This document shows, piece by piece, positions 1 to 5,847 of a stretch of 5,847 nucleotides of DNA. Numbering within the stretch: position 1 is the stretch's first letter; every line of letters starts with the position of its first letter. The notes under the pieces were generated by a model that was not told the DNA's origin, did not search any database, and was given only the letters and a program-made list of their open reading frames with translations. The position numbers were made by a program, and so were the translations under genes. This DNA is from Hadesarchaea archaeon (GTDB taxonomy: Archaea; Hadarchaeota; Hadarchaeia; Hadarchaeales; Hadarchaeaceae): assembly GCA_030601665.1 (NCBI GenBank), contig JAUWBP010000059.1:1-5847 (forward strand). The letters run 5' to 3'.

Positions 1-744
1 ATGTCTCTAACCAAAACCCTTCTAGACTACGGGGTGAGTGACCTAGTGCTCGACCCAGGAACCTTCGCCGGCGAGGGGTTATCCTCAACCTCCAACGCAG
101 TCACGATGATACGGTGGAAGGCCTGCAACGATGGGGACAAACTATCGGGCTTTCCTCTAATAGGGACGCCAATTACCGCCTGGTTGAGGGCCGGTGGGAA
201 TGGCCAGTCAAAAGCTTGGTATGAGGCTATCACGGCGGCCATGTTGATCGACAAGTACGCGGATATGTTGATCATGCATAGTTTGGAGGGTTGGACCCTC
301 CTGCCGAACATCATACTAAGGTTCAACATTTACACCGACCCTAGGAAACCCGTTTCAGTTAAACCAGGCTTGAGGGTCATCGGCAATCCGGGTGAAACAT
401 CCCCCGTCATGCTCACAAGCAACTTCGCCCTAACCTACTACCTAGTCTCCGGAGACATCGAGGCCGGAAAGGTCGATTGCTACCTGCTCGTGGCGGACTC
501 TGATGGAATCTCCCTCGAGAGCGCCGTGGCCGGCAGGAAGTTAACCGCAAAAAGCGTGGCCGAGGCCCTCAAGGAGTCCGGGGTGGAAGGGATGGTCAAA
601 CATAGGACGCTCGTCATCCCCGGCAAGGCCGCGAGGCTTTCGGGTGAAATAGAAGACGCTACCGGGTGGAAGGTGATGGTGGGGCCTATGGACTCCTCGG
701 AGATACCGAAGTTCATACAAGAGCGATGGAAGAGTAAAATTTAG
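1..744 (+). CDS. cdhE: Corrinoid iron-sulfur protein large (gamma) subunit, C-terminal part, 5' truncated by window edge
   Basis: This subunit, with CdhD/AcsD, forms the cytoplasmic corrinoid iron-sulfur protein that passes a methyl group between tetrahydropterin or tetrahydrofolate and the acetyl-CoA synthase A-cluster. The visible 247 residues match the second half of the family. Residues ~1-125 are the end of the TIM barrel, with the recognisable segments DLVLDPGTFAGEG (~14-26), MHSLEGWTLLP (~92-102) and IYTDPRKPVSVKPG (~110-123). Residues ~129-247 are the corrinoid-binding C-terminal domain, with TSNFALTYY at 139-147 and KHRTLVIPG and VMVGPMDSSEIP further on. The family is about 450 residues long, and its N-terminal cysteine motif for the 4Fe-4S cluster is absent here. 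The ATG at position 1 is therefore most likely an internal methionine and the gene begins outside the window. The stop is TAG at 742-744, only 12 bp from the stop of the convergent RACo gene. The bacterial name is acsC. Family assignment is firm; choosing the archaeal symbol is an inference. Confidence 0.93.
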   Translation: MSLTKTLLDYGVSDLVLDPGTFAGEGLSSTSNAVTMIRWKACNDGDKLSGFPLIGTPITAWLRAGGNGQSKAWYEAITAAMLIDKYADMLIMHSLEGWTLLPNIILRFNIYTDPRKPVSVKPGLRVIGNPGETSPVMLTSNFALTYYLVSGDIEAGKVDCYLLVADSDGISLESAVAGRKLTAKSVAEALKESGVEGMVKHRTLVIPGKAARLSGEIEDATGWKVMVGPMDSSEIPKFIQERWKSKI

Positions 745-756
745 GGGATTGGGCCA

Positions 757-2622
757 TCACTTCTTTCTGCTGGCCTCCCACCATGTTGGAAAAAGCTCGC
801 GTTTGCCCGGGAGCGAATAAGCCGAAGTATACTCGTCCATGAAATCCGCATCTTTGAGCAAATCGAAGTAGGTCACCAAACTGGCTAACTCAGTAGCCTT
901 TTCCCTCTGCTTCCGAGAAACAAGAGTTAGATAAGCCCCCGCCACCGCACCATTTCCGAGATATATCACCTGGGCTTTCGGAAACTCCGGTAGAAGCCCT
1001 ATTGCCATCGCGCTATTCGGGTCCATGTAACTTGCAAATGCACCGCAGACGTAAACCTTGGTGACGTCTTCCACCGATAACTTCATTTTTTTCATCATGA
1101 CCCCGATAGCAGCACAGGCGGCGGCCTTCGAATCGATGAGGTTTGCGATATCCTTTTCCGTTATGATTATGTCTTTGCCGACGCCCGTCTGTGAGGCCTC
1201 CACCACAACGTATTCATGCCCCTCGTCCCCGCGCCTGATGTACGGGGAATTAAATTTCGAATTCACTTTACCTAGACTGTCGAGAATACCATGCCTAAAC
1301 ATCTCGCTCATTACATCGATCAATCCTGAACCGCAGATACCCCTTGGGCTCGCCTCGCCGATGACGGTGTAGCTGGCCCTCAAAGTCATAGGATCTATTT
1401 TTATGTGGTCTATTGCCCCCTCGACCGACCTCATCCCAAATCTTATCCCCCAACCCTCAAATGCTGGGCCCGCCGCGGCCGTCGTCGATAGGAACCACCC
1501 ACTACTTCCAAAAACGGCCTCGACGTTCGTCCCGATATCGATGAGCAGGGAGATTTCCGCGGATTTATACATCTGCGAAAGCAAGATGCCCCCTATGGCA
1601 TCGCCGCCCAAGAATCTGCTCACGCAGGGCAGGCAATATACCCCCGCTTCGGGGTTAACCCCAAGGCCTATCCGCCAAGCATCGGTAGTTATGGATTGCC
1701 TGGGTATCTGGATATTGGGGTCTAGAAGGGATGATGCATCCTTCCCCAGGAAAAAGTAAGTCATCACCGTATTTCCGGCGATGCATATATCAGTTATCCA
1801 GCTTGCCTCCACGCCGTGATCAGAAGTTAGCTTCTCGACTAAGTTGTTTGTTGTCTTAATTACGGCTCTTTGCATGTTTTTTATACCCTCCACTCTGTCC
1901 ACGGTATACCCAATCCTCGAAACTAGGTCTTCCCCATACGTCAGCTGCCTGTTGTAGTCCGACCCGGTTCCAACGATTTTCCCTGTCGTGAGGTCTACGA
2001 GGTACACGGTAACCTTCGTTGTCCCAACGTCAACCGCCAAACCGAAGTTCCTTTCAGAGGTATTTCCGACCTCGATGTCCAAAATCTTCGGCTCCCGCAG
2101 CCCGACTGTCAAAGTTGCCCCTTCCTCACTGCAACGGCCCGCGATCGACCTCAGCTTAGAATCGACGACGTTTGAGATGCTTGGCGCTTTCGTCAGTAAC
2201 TGAAAGCTCTTCATAAGCTGTTCGTAGGACTGTCCGTGAAGTTGCTTGGAGGAAATGAATAGCTTTCTAACTGATGGGTCAACTTGAATGTCTGGTATCA
2301 CAGCATCCGAGAGTATCTTTTGCCCCTCAATCCGCGACTCCGGCGGAATCAGAACCTCGCAGTCAGACTTGCAGCGAGTTAAACAGGCTAGCGCGTACCC
2401 CTGGGAGAGCTCCTCCTCTGTCAAAAGTTTTTCTTTTGGGATGTACCTGAAATCGATATCTCCCTTTCTTATGACTACCTTGCATTTGCCGCAGCTCCCC
2501 TTGCCGCCGCATATACTCCGGATATTTATTCCGGCTTCCCTCGCGATTCCCAGCACGTTATCATCTTTAGATGCGCGGGCCCTCTTGCCGTAGGGCTGAA
2601 AAACGATTGAGATTTGATCCAT
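757..2622 (-). CDS. acsV: RACo-type reductive activator of corrinoid (iron-sulfur) protein: 2Fe-2S ferredoxin domain plus ASKHA ATPase (DUF4445)
   Basis: RACo proteins use ATP to drive the uphill reduction of inactive Co(II) corrinoid to Co(I). This 621-residue protein has the usual family length and domain order. Residues 1-97 form a plant-type 2Fe-2S ferredoxin domain with ligands C38, C44, C47 and C80. A linker and middle domain follow (~98-190). An ASKHA ATPase domain runs from ~193 to ~600, with phosphate loops FGLAVDVGTT (193-202) and LLIDIGTN (359-366), AAAGPAFEGWGIRFGMR (382-398) and ICGSGLID (429-436). The C-terminal 4Fe-4S cysteine clusters typical of the methanogen activator RamA are absent. 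The ATG at 2622 is chosen because the ferredoxin fold starts at once and a GAAGGT site lies 7 nt upstream. Extra cysteines at C84, C88, C330 and C333 are unusual. Being tail-to-tail with cdhE suggests that CdhE is its client. An activator for another corrinoid methyltransferase system is the main alternative, and the symbol is given by analogy with bacterial acs clusters. Confidence 0.88.
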   Translation of the reverse strand: MDQISIVFQPYGKRARASKDDNVLGIAREAGINIRSICGGKGSCGKCKVVIRKGDIDFRYIPKEKLLTEEELSQGYALACLTRCKSDCEVLIPPESRIEGQKILSDAVIPDIQVDPSVRKLFISSKQLHGQSYEQLMKSFQLLTKAPSISNVVDSKLRSIAGRCSEEGATLTVGLREPKILDIEVGNTSERNFGLAVDVGTTKVTVYLVDLTTGKIVGTGSDYNRQLTYGEDLVSRIGYTVDRVEGIKNMQRAVIKTTNNLVEKLTSDHGVEASWITDICIAGNTVMTYFFLGKDASSLLDPNIQIPRQSITTDAWRIGLGVNPEAGVYCLPCVSRFLGGDAIGGILLSQMYKSAEISLLIDIGTNVEAVFGSSGWFLSTTAAAGPAFEGWGIRFGMRSVEGAIDHIKIDPMTLRASYTVIGEASPRGICGSGLIDVMSEMFRHGILDSLGKVNSKFNSPYIRRGDEGHEYVVVEASQTGVGKDIIITEKDIANLIDSKAAACAAIGVMMKKMKLSVEDVTKVYVCGAFASYMDPNSAMAIGLLPEFPKAQVIYLGNGAVAGAYLTLVSRKQREKATELASLVTYFDLLKDADFMDEYTSAYSLPGKRELFPTWWEASRKK

Positions 2623-2629
2623 CCCGACG

Positions 2630-2635
2630 ACCTTC
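2630..2635 (-). promoter_or_regulatory. Shine-Dalgarno-like site of the RACo gene
   Basis: On the minus strand GAAGGT lies 7 nt upstream of the ATG at 2622. It supports that start. An upstream ATG at 2639-2637 is out of frame with the gene and can be discounted. Confidence 0.45.
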
Positions 2636-2659
2636 TCATTACAAGTTAGGAGGATAAGG

Positions 2660-2667
2660 ATTAAAGG
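2660..2667 (-). promoter_or_regulatory. Possible TATA box of the RACo gene
   Basis: The minus strand reads CCTTTAAT, a TATA-like element. A start about 25 nt downstream would fall near 2638 and give a leader of roughly 15 nt that just includes the GAAGGT site. The spacing is consistent with an archaeal promoter. The sequence upstream is pyrimidine-rich rather than a good BRE, so support is weak. Confidence 0.3.
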
Positions 2668-2696
2668 TCTTGAGAAAATGGACTTCGCACAATATT

Positions 2697-2710
2697 CGGT
2701 TTTTTAACCG
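2697..2710. repeat. 14-bp inverted repeat in the divergent intergenic region
   Basis: CGGTT and AACCG are perfect 5-bp inverted arms around TTTT. The element lies 75 bp upstream of the RACo start and about 197 bp upstream of the acetyl-CoA synthetase start. It could be an operator half-site pair or a small stem. With arms this short, chance is also a fair explanation. Apart from this and the promoter-like elements, I see nothing recognisable between 2623 and 2907: no tRNA, no riboswitch and no credible small gene. Confidence 0.3.
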
Positions 2711-2869
2711 CGTCTTTTAACATGCATTATCTGCTTTAATTTGCAACGACACCCCACATACCATAATTAGCTACGTTAACTGGTCAGAGTACATCTTGCA
2801 AATCGGATAAGTGGAAGAATTTTAATGAAATCAATCATCAAACGAAAGCTTAACAGTACCGATAATAGA

Positions 2870-2883
2870 AGAAAGGTTTTAAG
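2870..2883 (+). promoter_or_regulatory. Archaeal BRE/TATA promoter of acetyl-CoA synthetase
   Basis: A purine run AGAAAGG (BRE-like) is followed directly by TTTTAAG (2877-2883, TATA-like). An archaeal start about 25 nt after the TATA centre falls near 2905-2908, at the GTG codon at 2908, which points to a leaderless transcript. No good Shine-Dalgarno site precedes that GTG, which agrees. A second, weaker TATA-like stretch with purines ahead of it lies near 2814-2825. Confidence 0.5.
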
Positions 2884-2907
2884 CTACCAAATTGAATTTG
2901 AGCGTTA

Positions 2908-4848
2908 GTGGTAAGGATGCAGCCAGAAATTCTTCCGGCGGAGCTGAAATATTGGCCGATAAAGAGGTATGAAGATATATACCGAAAGTCACTGGAAAAC
3001 ATAGAAGAGTTTTGGGCGCAAGAAGCGAGAAAACTTGAATGGTTCAAAACGTGGGATAAGGTACTTGAATGGGATCCTCCATTTGCAAAATGGTTCGTTG
3101 GAGGAACGCTTAACGCTTCCTATCTATGCATCGATAGACACTTGAAAACCTGGAGAAGAAACAAAGTAGCCATATACTGGGAAGGGGAGGGTGGCGAGGA
3201 AAGAACACTAAGTTACTCGCAACTAGGGAGGGCGGTGAACCGTTTAGGATCAGTACTTCAGAAACTCGGCGTCAAGGCCGGGGATAAGGTAGCCCTCTAT
3301 TTACCTATGATACCTGAGCTACCCATCGCCATGTTAGCAACAGCTAGGATAGGTGCAATACACACCGTGATATTTTCGGGATTCAGCTCAATTGCACTCG
3401 CAGACCGGGTGAACGACACGGGGGCAAAAGTACTCATTACGGCAGATGGTGGCTTCAGAAGAGGGAAAATCTTACCATTAAAAGAAATAGTAGACGCGGC
3501 TGTAGAGAATACCCCATCAATTAAGAGAGTAATAGTGGTGAAAAGAACGGGTCAAAAGGTTAACATGAAGAAAGGGAGAGACTTGTGGTACCACGAAATT
3601 ACAACAAAAGATGTCGGGGAATATACTATCCCAGAGTTTGTAAAAAGCACCCATCCGCTTTACATTCTATACACGTCAGGCACGACAGGAAAACCAAAAG
3701 GCATAGTTCACAGCACAGGAGGTTACCTGACCTTTATAAATTCCATCTATGATTGGGTTTTCGACATAAAGGAAGACAGCGTATATTGGTGCACGGCTGA
3801 CGTGGGATGGGTGACCGGGCACAGCTCTATCGTTTATGCACCATTGATGCACGGGGCATCTATAGTTGTACACGAAGGAGCACCTGACTATCCAAGACCG
3901 GACAGATGGTGGGAAATAATCGAAAAATATAAGGTAACAATCTTTTACACATCACCAACCGCCATACGCATGTTCATGAGATATGGGGAAGAATGGCCTA
4001 AAAAACACGATTTGAGCAGCTTATCAATTTTAGGCACCGTAGGGGAGTCGATAAACCCAGCGGCATGGGTGTGGTATTTCAAAAACATAGGTGGAGAAGG
4101 CTGTCCCATAGTTGACACCTGGTGGCAGACGGAAACAGGGGGCGTAATGATTTCACCTGCGCCTGGCATAGGATTGGTCCCGCTGAAACCTGGATCTGCA
4201 ACATTGCCATTACCTGGTATTGATGCAGATGTGGTAGATGAAAATGGCAAGCCCACGCCTCCAAGCGTGAGAGGTTACCTTGTCATAAAGAAGCCTTGGC
4301 CAGGCATGCTAATGACAATATACAAGGATCCTGAGCGTTATAAGCAAAGTTACTGGTCCAGGTTCCCAAATGTTTACTATACAGGGGATTATTGCATGAA
4401 AGATGCAGAAGGATACTTCTGGCTACTTGGCAGAGCAGATGAAGTTTTAAAGATCGCTGGGCACAGGTTGGGCACCATGGAACTTGAAAGCGCGGTTGTT
4501 TCCCATCCAGCGGTAGCGGAAGCTGCAGTAATCAGCAAACCGCATGAAATTAAGGGAGAAACTATCGTAGTCTTCGCGATTTTAAGAAAAAAATATGAAC
4601 CCAGCGAAGAACTTAAAAAAGAATTAAAACAACAGCTAAGAAAATCTGTTGGGCCTGTTGCGACGCCGGAGGAAATACACTTCGTTTCAAAACTTCCGAA
4701 GACAAGAAGTGGCAAGATTATGAGAAGAGTTTTGAAAGCGATAGCGTCACAGATACCATTAGGTGATGTCACCACATTAGAGGATGAAGCTTCCGTAGAG
4801 GAAGTAAAACGGGAATATGAAGAATTCAGAAAAATGATGGAAAAATAA
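2908..4848 (+). CDS. acs: AMP-forming acetyl-CoA synthetase (acetate--CoA ligase)
   Basis: Converts acetate, ATP and CoA to acetyl-CoA, AMP and pyrophosphate in the cytoplasm. The 646 residues are full length for the family. Visible motifs are the phosphate-binding loop YTSGTTGKPKG (255-265), ADVGWVTGHS in the acyl pocket, TVGESINPAAW, TWWQTETGG (404-412), YTGD (491-494), hinge aspartate D511 within GRADE, AGHRLGTMELES, and TRSGKIMRR with the catalytic lysine K603, the residue acetylated by Pat-type enzymes in bacteria. The pocket residues V and T of WVTG, the V of TVGE and the second W of TWWQ match those known to favour acetate in Salmonella Acs, so acetate is likelier than propionate or larger acids. 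GTG at 2908 is chosen because of the promoter spacing; ATG at 2917, three codons in, is the alternative. The gene is transcribed alone, divergent from RACo, and is AT-richer than its neighbours. Confidence 0.95.
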   Translation: MVRMQPEILPAELKYWPIKRYEDIYRKSLENIEEFWAQEARKLEWFKTWDKVLEWDPPFAKWFVGGTLNASYLCIDRHLKTWRRNKVAIYWEGEGGEERTLSYSQLGRAVNRLGSVLQKLGVKAGDKVALYLPMIPELPIAMLATARIGAIHTVIFSGFSSIALADRVNDTGAKVLITADGGFRRGKILPLKEIVDAAVENTPSIKRVIVVKRTGQKVNMKKGRDLWYHEITTKDVGEYTIPEFVKSTHPLYILYTSGTTGKPKGIVHSTGGYLTFINSIYDWVFDIKEDSVYWCTADVGWVTGHSSIVYAPLMHGASIVVHEGAPDYPRPDRWWEIIEKYKVTIFYTSPTAIRMFMRYGEEWPKKHDLSSLSILGTVGESINPAAWVWYFKNIGGEGCPIVDTWWQTETGGVMISPAPGIGLVPLKPGSATLPLPGIDADVVDENGKPTPPSVRGYLVIKKPWPGMLMTIYKDPERYKQSYWSRFPNVYYTGDYCMKDAEGYFWLLGRADEVLKIAGHRLGTMELESAVVSHPAVAEAAVISKPHEIKGETIVVFAILRKKYEPSEELKKELKQQLRKSVGPVATPEEIHFVSKLPKTRSGKIMRRVLKAIASQIPLGDVTTLEDEASVEEVKREYEEFRKMMEK

Positions 4849-4861
4849 ATGGTTTTAAACC
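4841..4861 (-). terminator. Possible T-rich terminator of the nikR-HD operon
   Basis: On the minus strand, past the HD gene stop, the palindrome GGTTTAAAACC (4861-4851) is followed by ATTTATTTTT (4850-4841), which runs into the 3' end of the acetyl-CoA synthetase gene. Archaeal terminators are mostly T-runs, and another lies just beyond near 4835-4831. The stem is short and AT-rich, so this is tentative. Confidence 0.25.
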
Positions 4862-4917
4862 CTATCGACTTCATTAAATGTGAAATATTCCAGTCCTAAC
4901 AAATAGATTAAGCGCAT

Positions 4918-5505
4918 TCATGGAAGTGCAGAATAGCGTTCATCCAGTTCTCTGATCAACGCCATCACTGGCGGTAGCTCTTTTTCATAAATCTTGATAT
5001 CTTTGTGAACCGTGCGCCAAAGTTCATCGAGTTCCTTCGAACGATTGCCTCGCTCCCGATATTTGACCGCCTGCACGAGCATCGAGAGGTAATCTGCAGC
5101 ATGGACGAGCTTGGCCTCGGGGCTGTGCTTCTCGCTATATTCCTGCCAAAGCTTCAGGTATTTTTCTTTATTTGGCAGCCTGCCCAAGAGATCTTCAAAT
5201 GCTCTTTTTTCGAAGCGCTTTTTCGTGCCGGCGGGCCCTAGGTATTTTAATGCCGTGTAAGGGAAGTCGCCGATCGATGCCTCAGCCCAATCGTGCACGA
5301 CCGCCATGCTGAGCGCTCGCTCCCGGTTCAGCTTTGTGCCCGTACGCTCGAGCTCGTCAGCCAGCAGAAGAGTAATCGCTGCGACATCGAATGTGTGCTG
5401 CGCCACATCCTCGACGTCGGTAAGCGAAACGTTGCAGAGTAGCCAGCCTGTGCGTGGCATTTGCTTGAGGTTATTGAGCCGCTCGAGGAGTTCGCGCAAT
5501 TTCAC
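4918..5505 (-). CDS. HD-domain nucleotide phosphohydrolase, HDDC2/YfbR-like (probable 5'-deoxynucleotidase)
   Basis: Proteins of this group are metal-dependent phosphohydrolases. E. coli YfbR removes phosphate from deoxynucleoside 5'-monophosphates, and human HDDC2 and several archaeal proteins share the fold. The 195-residue product is close to family length. It shows LKQMPRTGWLLCNV (13-26), whose PRTGW is typical of HDDC2 proteins. The metal site is H37 (in AQH), H71-D72 and D138 (in HAADY), with E75 and D80 in HDWAEASIGD at the positions of the YfbR catalytic acidic residues. All key residues are present, so it should be active. GTG at 5505 is preferred because the helix before PRTGW is conserved in relatives and a start at M16 would lose it. 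The start codon touches the nikR stop with no gap, so the pair is probably co-transcribed and translationally coupled. The natural substrate cannot be told from sequence. Confidence 0.85.
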   Translation of the reverse strand: MKLRELLERLNNLKQMPRTGWLLCNVSLTDVEDVAQHTFDVAAITLLLADELERTGTKLNRERALSMAVVHDWAEASIGDFPYTALKYLGPAGTKKRFEKRAFEDLLGRLPNKEKYLKLWQEYSEKHSPEAKLVHAADYLSMLVQAVKYRERGNRSKELDELWRTVHKDIKIYEKELPPVMALIRELDERYSALP

Positions 5506-5847
5506 CTAAACCACCACCAGTTTGGCCTGTTTGACGCCTCGAAGCGCACCTAGGCAATCGACAAGTTTGCGAATTTCCTCGGCCGGGCCCTTGACGATCA
5601 AAATTTCTAAGCAATTTTTAGGATCTACGTGTAGGTGCTGGACCGCGCTTATGAGACTCGCGCTTTCATGTTGGATGTCCATGAGCTCATCGGTCAGCCC
5701 CCGAACATCGTGCTCGTACATCACGAGGATTGCACCAAGTTGCTCGCCTTTCAGCTCGCTCCGCCAACGATAGCTCGCTAGGAAATCGTGTAACGCGTCT
5801 CGAACCGCCTCGGAACGGCTAGCGTAGCGCTGAGCCTTGAGCGAACG
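5506..5847 (-). CDS. nikR: Nickel-responsive transcriptional regulator NikR, 5' truncated by window edge
   Basis: NikR is a tetrameric DNA-binding protein that represses nickel uptake genes when nickel is plentiful. The frame stays open from the TAG at 5508-5506 to the window edge, giving 113 visible residues. Residues ~1-27 are the end of the ribbon-helix-helix domain, with YASRSEAVRDALHDFL at 8-23. Residues ~35-113 are the ACT-like nickel-binding and tetramerisation domain. The square-planar nickel ligands are all present: H60, H71, H73 and C79, with the same spacing as H76, H87, H89 and C95 of E. coli NikR. That offset implies only about 16 residues are missing at the N terminus, including the DNA-contacting beta strand. 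Starts inside the fragment, such as the GTG at 5724, would delete the DNA-binding domain and are not credible. It overlaps nothing and abuts the HD hydrolase gene. Its targets are not visible in this window; nickel-using CODH/ACS makes the neighbourhood sensible but proves no link. Confidence 0.93.
   Translation of the reverse strand, partial: RSLKAQRYASRSEAVRDALHDFLASYRWRSELKGEQLGAILVMYEHDVRGLTDELMDIQHESASLISAVQHLHVDPKNCLEILIVKGPAEEIRKLVDCLGALRGVKQAKLVVV
5511..5518 (-). promoter_or_regulatory. Shine-Dalgarno-like site of the HD gene inside the nikR 3' end
   Basis: The minus strand reads GGTGGTGG, then TTTAG, then the GTG start at 5505. GGTGG resembles the archaeal GGTGA core at a usable distance. 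Since it lies within the last nikR codons (which read as repeated valines), the match may partly be a coding by-product. Confidence 0.35.

Noticed and set aside
1..3. ATG at the first base as a true start of a short 247-residue protein
   Set aside because: The protein would begin in the middle of the CdhE TIM barrel and lack the 4Fe-4S domain. A window cut is the simpler reading.
1058..2593. Several open frames on the plus strand opposite the RACo gene
   Set aside because: They have no recognisable domains or ribosome sites and mirror a well-supported gene on the minus strand.
757..2622. RamA identity for the corrinoid activator
   Set aside because: RamA carries two C-terminal 4Fe-4S motifs. 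This protein has an N-terminal 2Fe-2S domain and no cysteine cluster at its C terminus.
2784..2840. Possible C/D box sRNA on the minus strand (TGATGA at 2840-2835, CTGA at 2787-2784, about 57 nt)
   Set aside because: The length fits, but there is no terminal stem, the base before TGATGA is not a purine, and no good D' or C' box is seen.
2967..2994. NikR operator-like GTATGA followed 16 nt later by TCACTG
   Set aside because: Only half of the E. coli-type TCATAC second arm matches, and it lies inside the synthetase coding region about 60 nt past the start. Archaeal NikR sites may differ in any case.
3945..4874. Minus-strand open frames of 61-161 residues opposite the acetyl-CoA synthetase gene
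   Set aside because: Low-complexity serine-rich translations with no motif. The plus-strand gene has every family motif in place.
5005..5773. Plus-strand open frames opposite the HD hydrolase and nikR
   Set aside because: Serine- and arginine-rich shadow translations with no family resemblance. The minus-strand genes carry complete metal-binding motifs.

Overview
The window reads best as a piece of an archaeal chromosome from an anaerobe that uses the Wood-Ljungdahl (CODH/acetyl-CoA synthase) pathway. Three things support this: a corrinoid iron-sulfur protein subunit, a purine-rich BRE plus TATA-like element placed for leaderless transcription ahead of the acetyl-CoA synthetase gene, and weak or absent Shine-Dalgarno sites. 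A lineage such as Bathyarchaeia is possible, but the sequence alone cannot fix this. A bacterial anaerobe is not formally excluded.

Layout: (1) 1-744 (+) is the C-terminal half of the large subunit of the corrinoid iron-sulfur protein (CdhE/AcsC), cut by the left edge. (2) 757-2622 (-) is a complete RACo-type reductive activator of corrinoid proteins. It lies tail-to-tail with cdhE, with only 12 bp between the stop codons. (3) 2623-2907 is a 285-bp divergent intergenic region with probable promoters in both directions and a short inverted repeat. (4) 2908-4848 (+) is a complete AMP-forming acetyl-CoA synthetase. (5) 4849-4917 is a short convergent gap. (6) 4918-5505 and 5506-5847 (both -) are an HD-domain nucleotide phosphohydrolase and, directly upstream, the nickel regulator NikR, cut by the right edge. 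NikR's stop codon abuts the hydrolase start codon, so the two are probably one operon.

How they fit together: the corrinoid protein carries the methyl group to acetyl-CoA synthase. When its cobalt is oxidised to Co(II) it drops out of the cycle, and RACo spends ATP to return it to Co(I). The separate acetyl-CoA synthetase makes acetyl-CoA from free acetate, so both genes feed the same pool. NikR senses nickel, the metal that CODH and acetyl-CoA synthase require. The HD hydrolase has no evident tie to the pathway beyond its position.

The genes are intact apart from the two cut by the window edges. Base composition is uneven: acetyl-CoA synthetase is clearly AT-richer than the blocks on either side. 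I found no mobile element, CRISPR array, tRNA or rRNA, and no convincing new multi-gene system. The points most worth a second look are the extra cysteines in the RACo protein, the RACo-CdhE pairing, and the NikR-HD gene pair.
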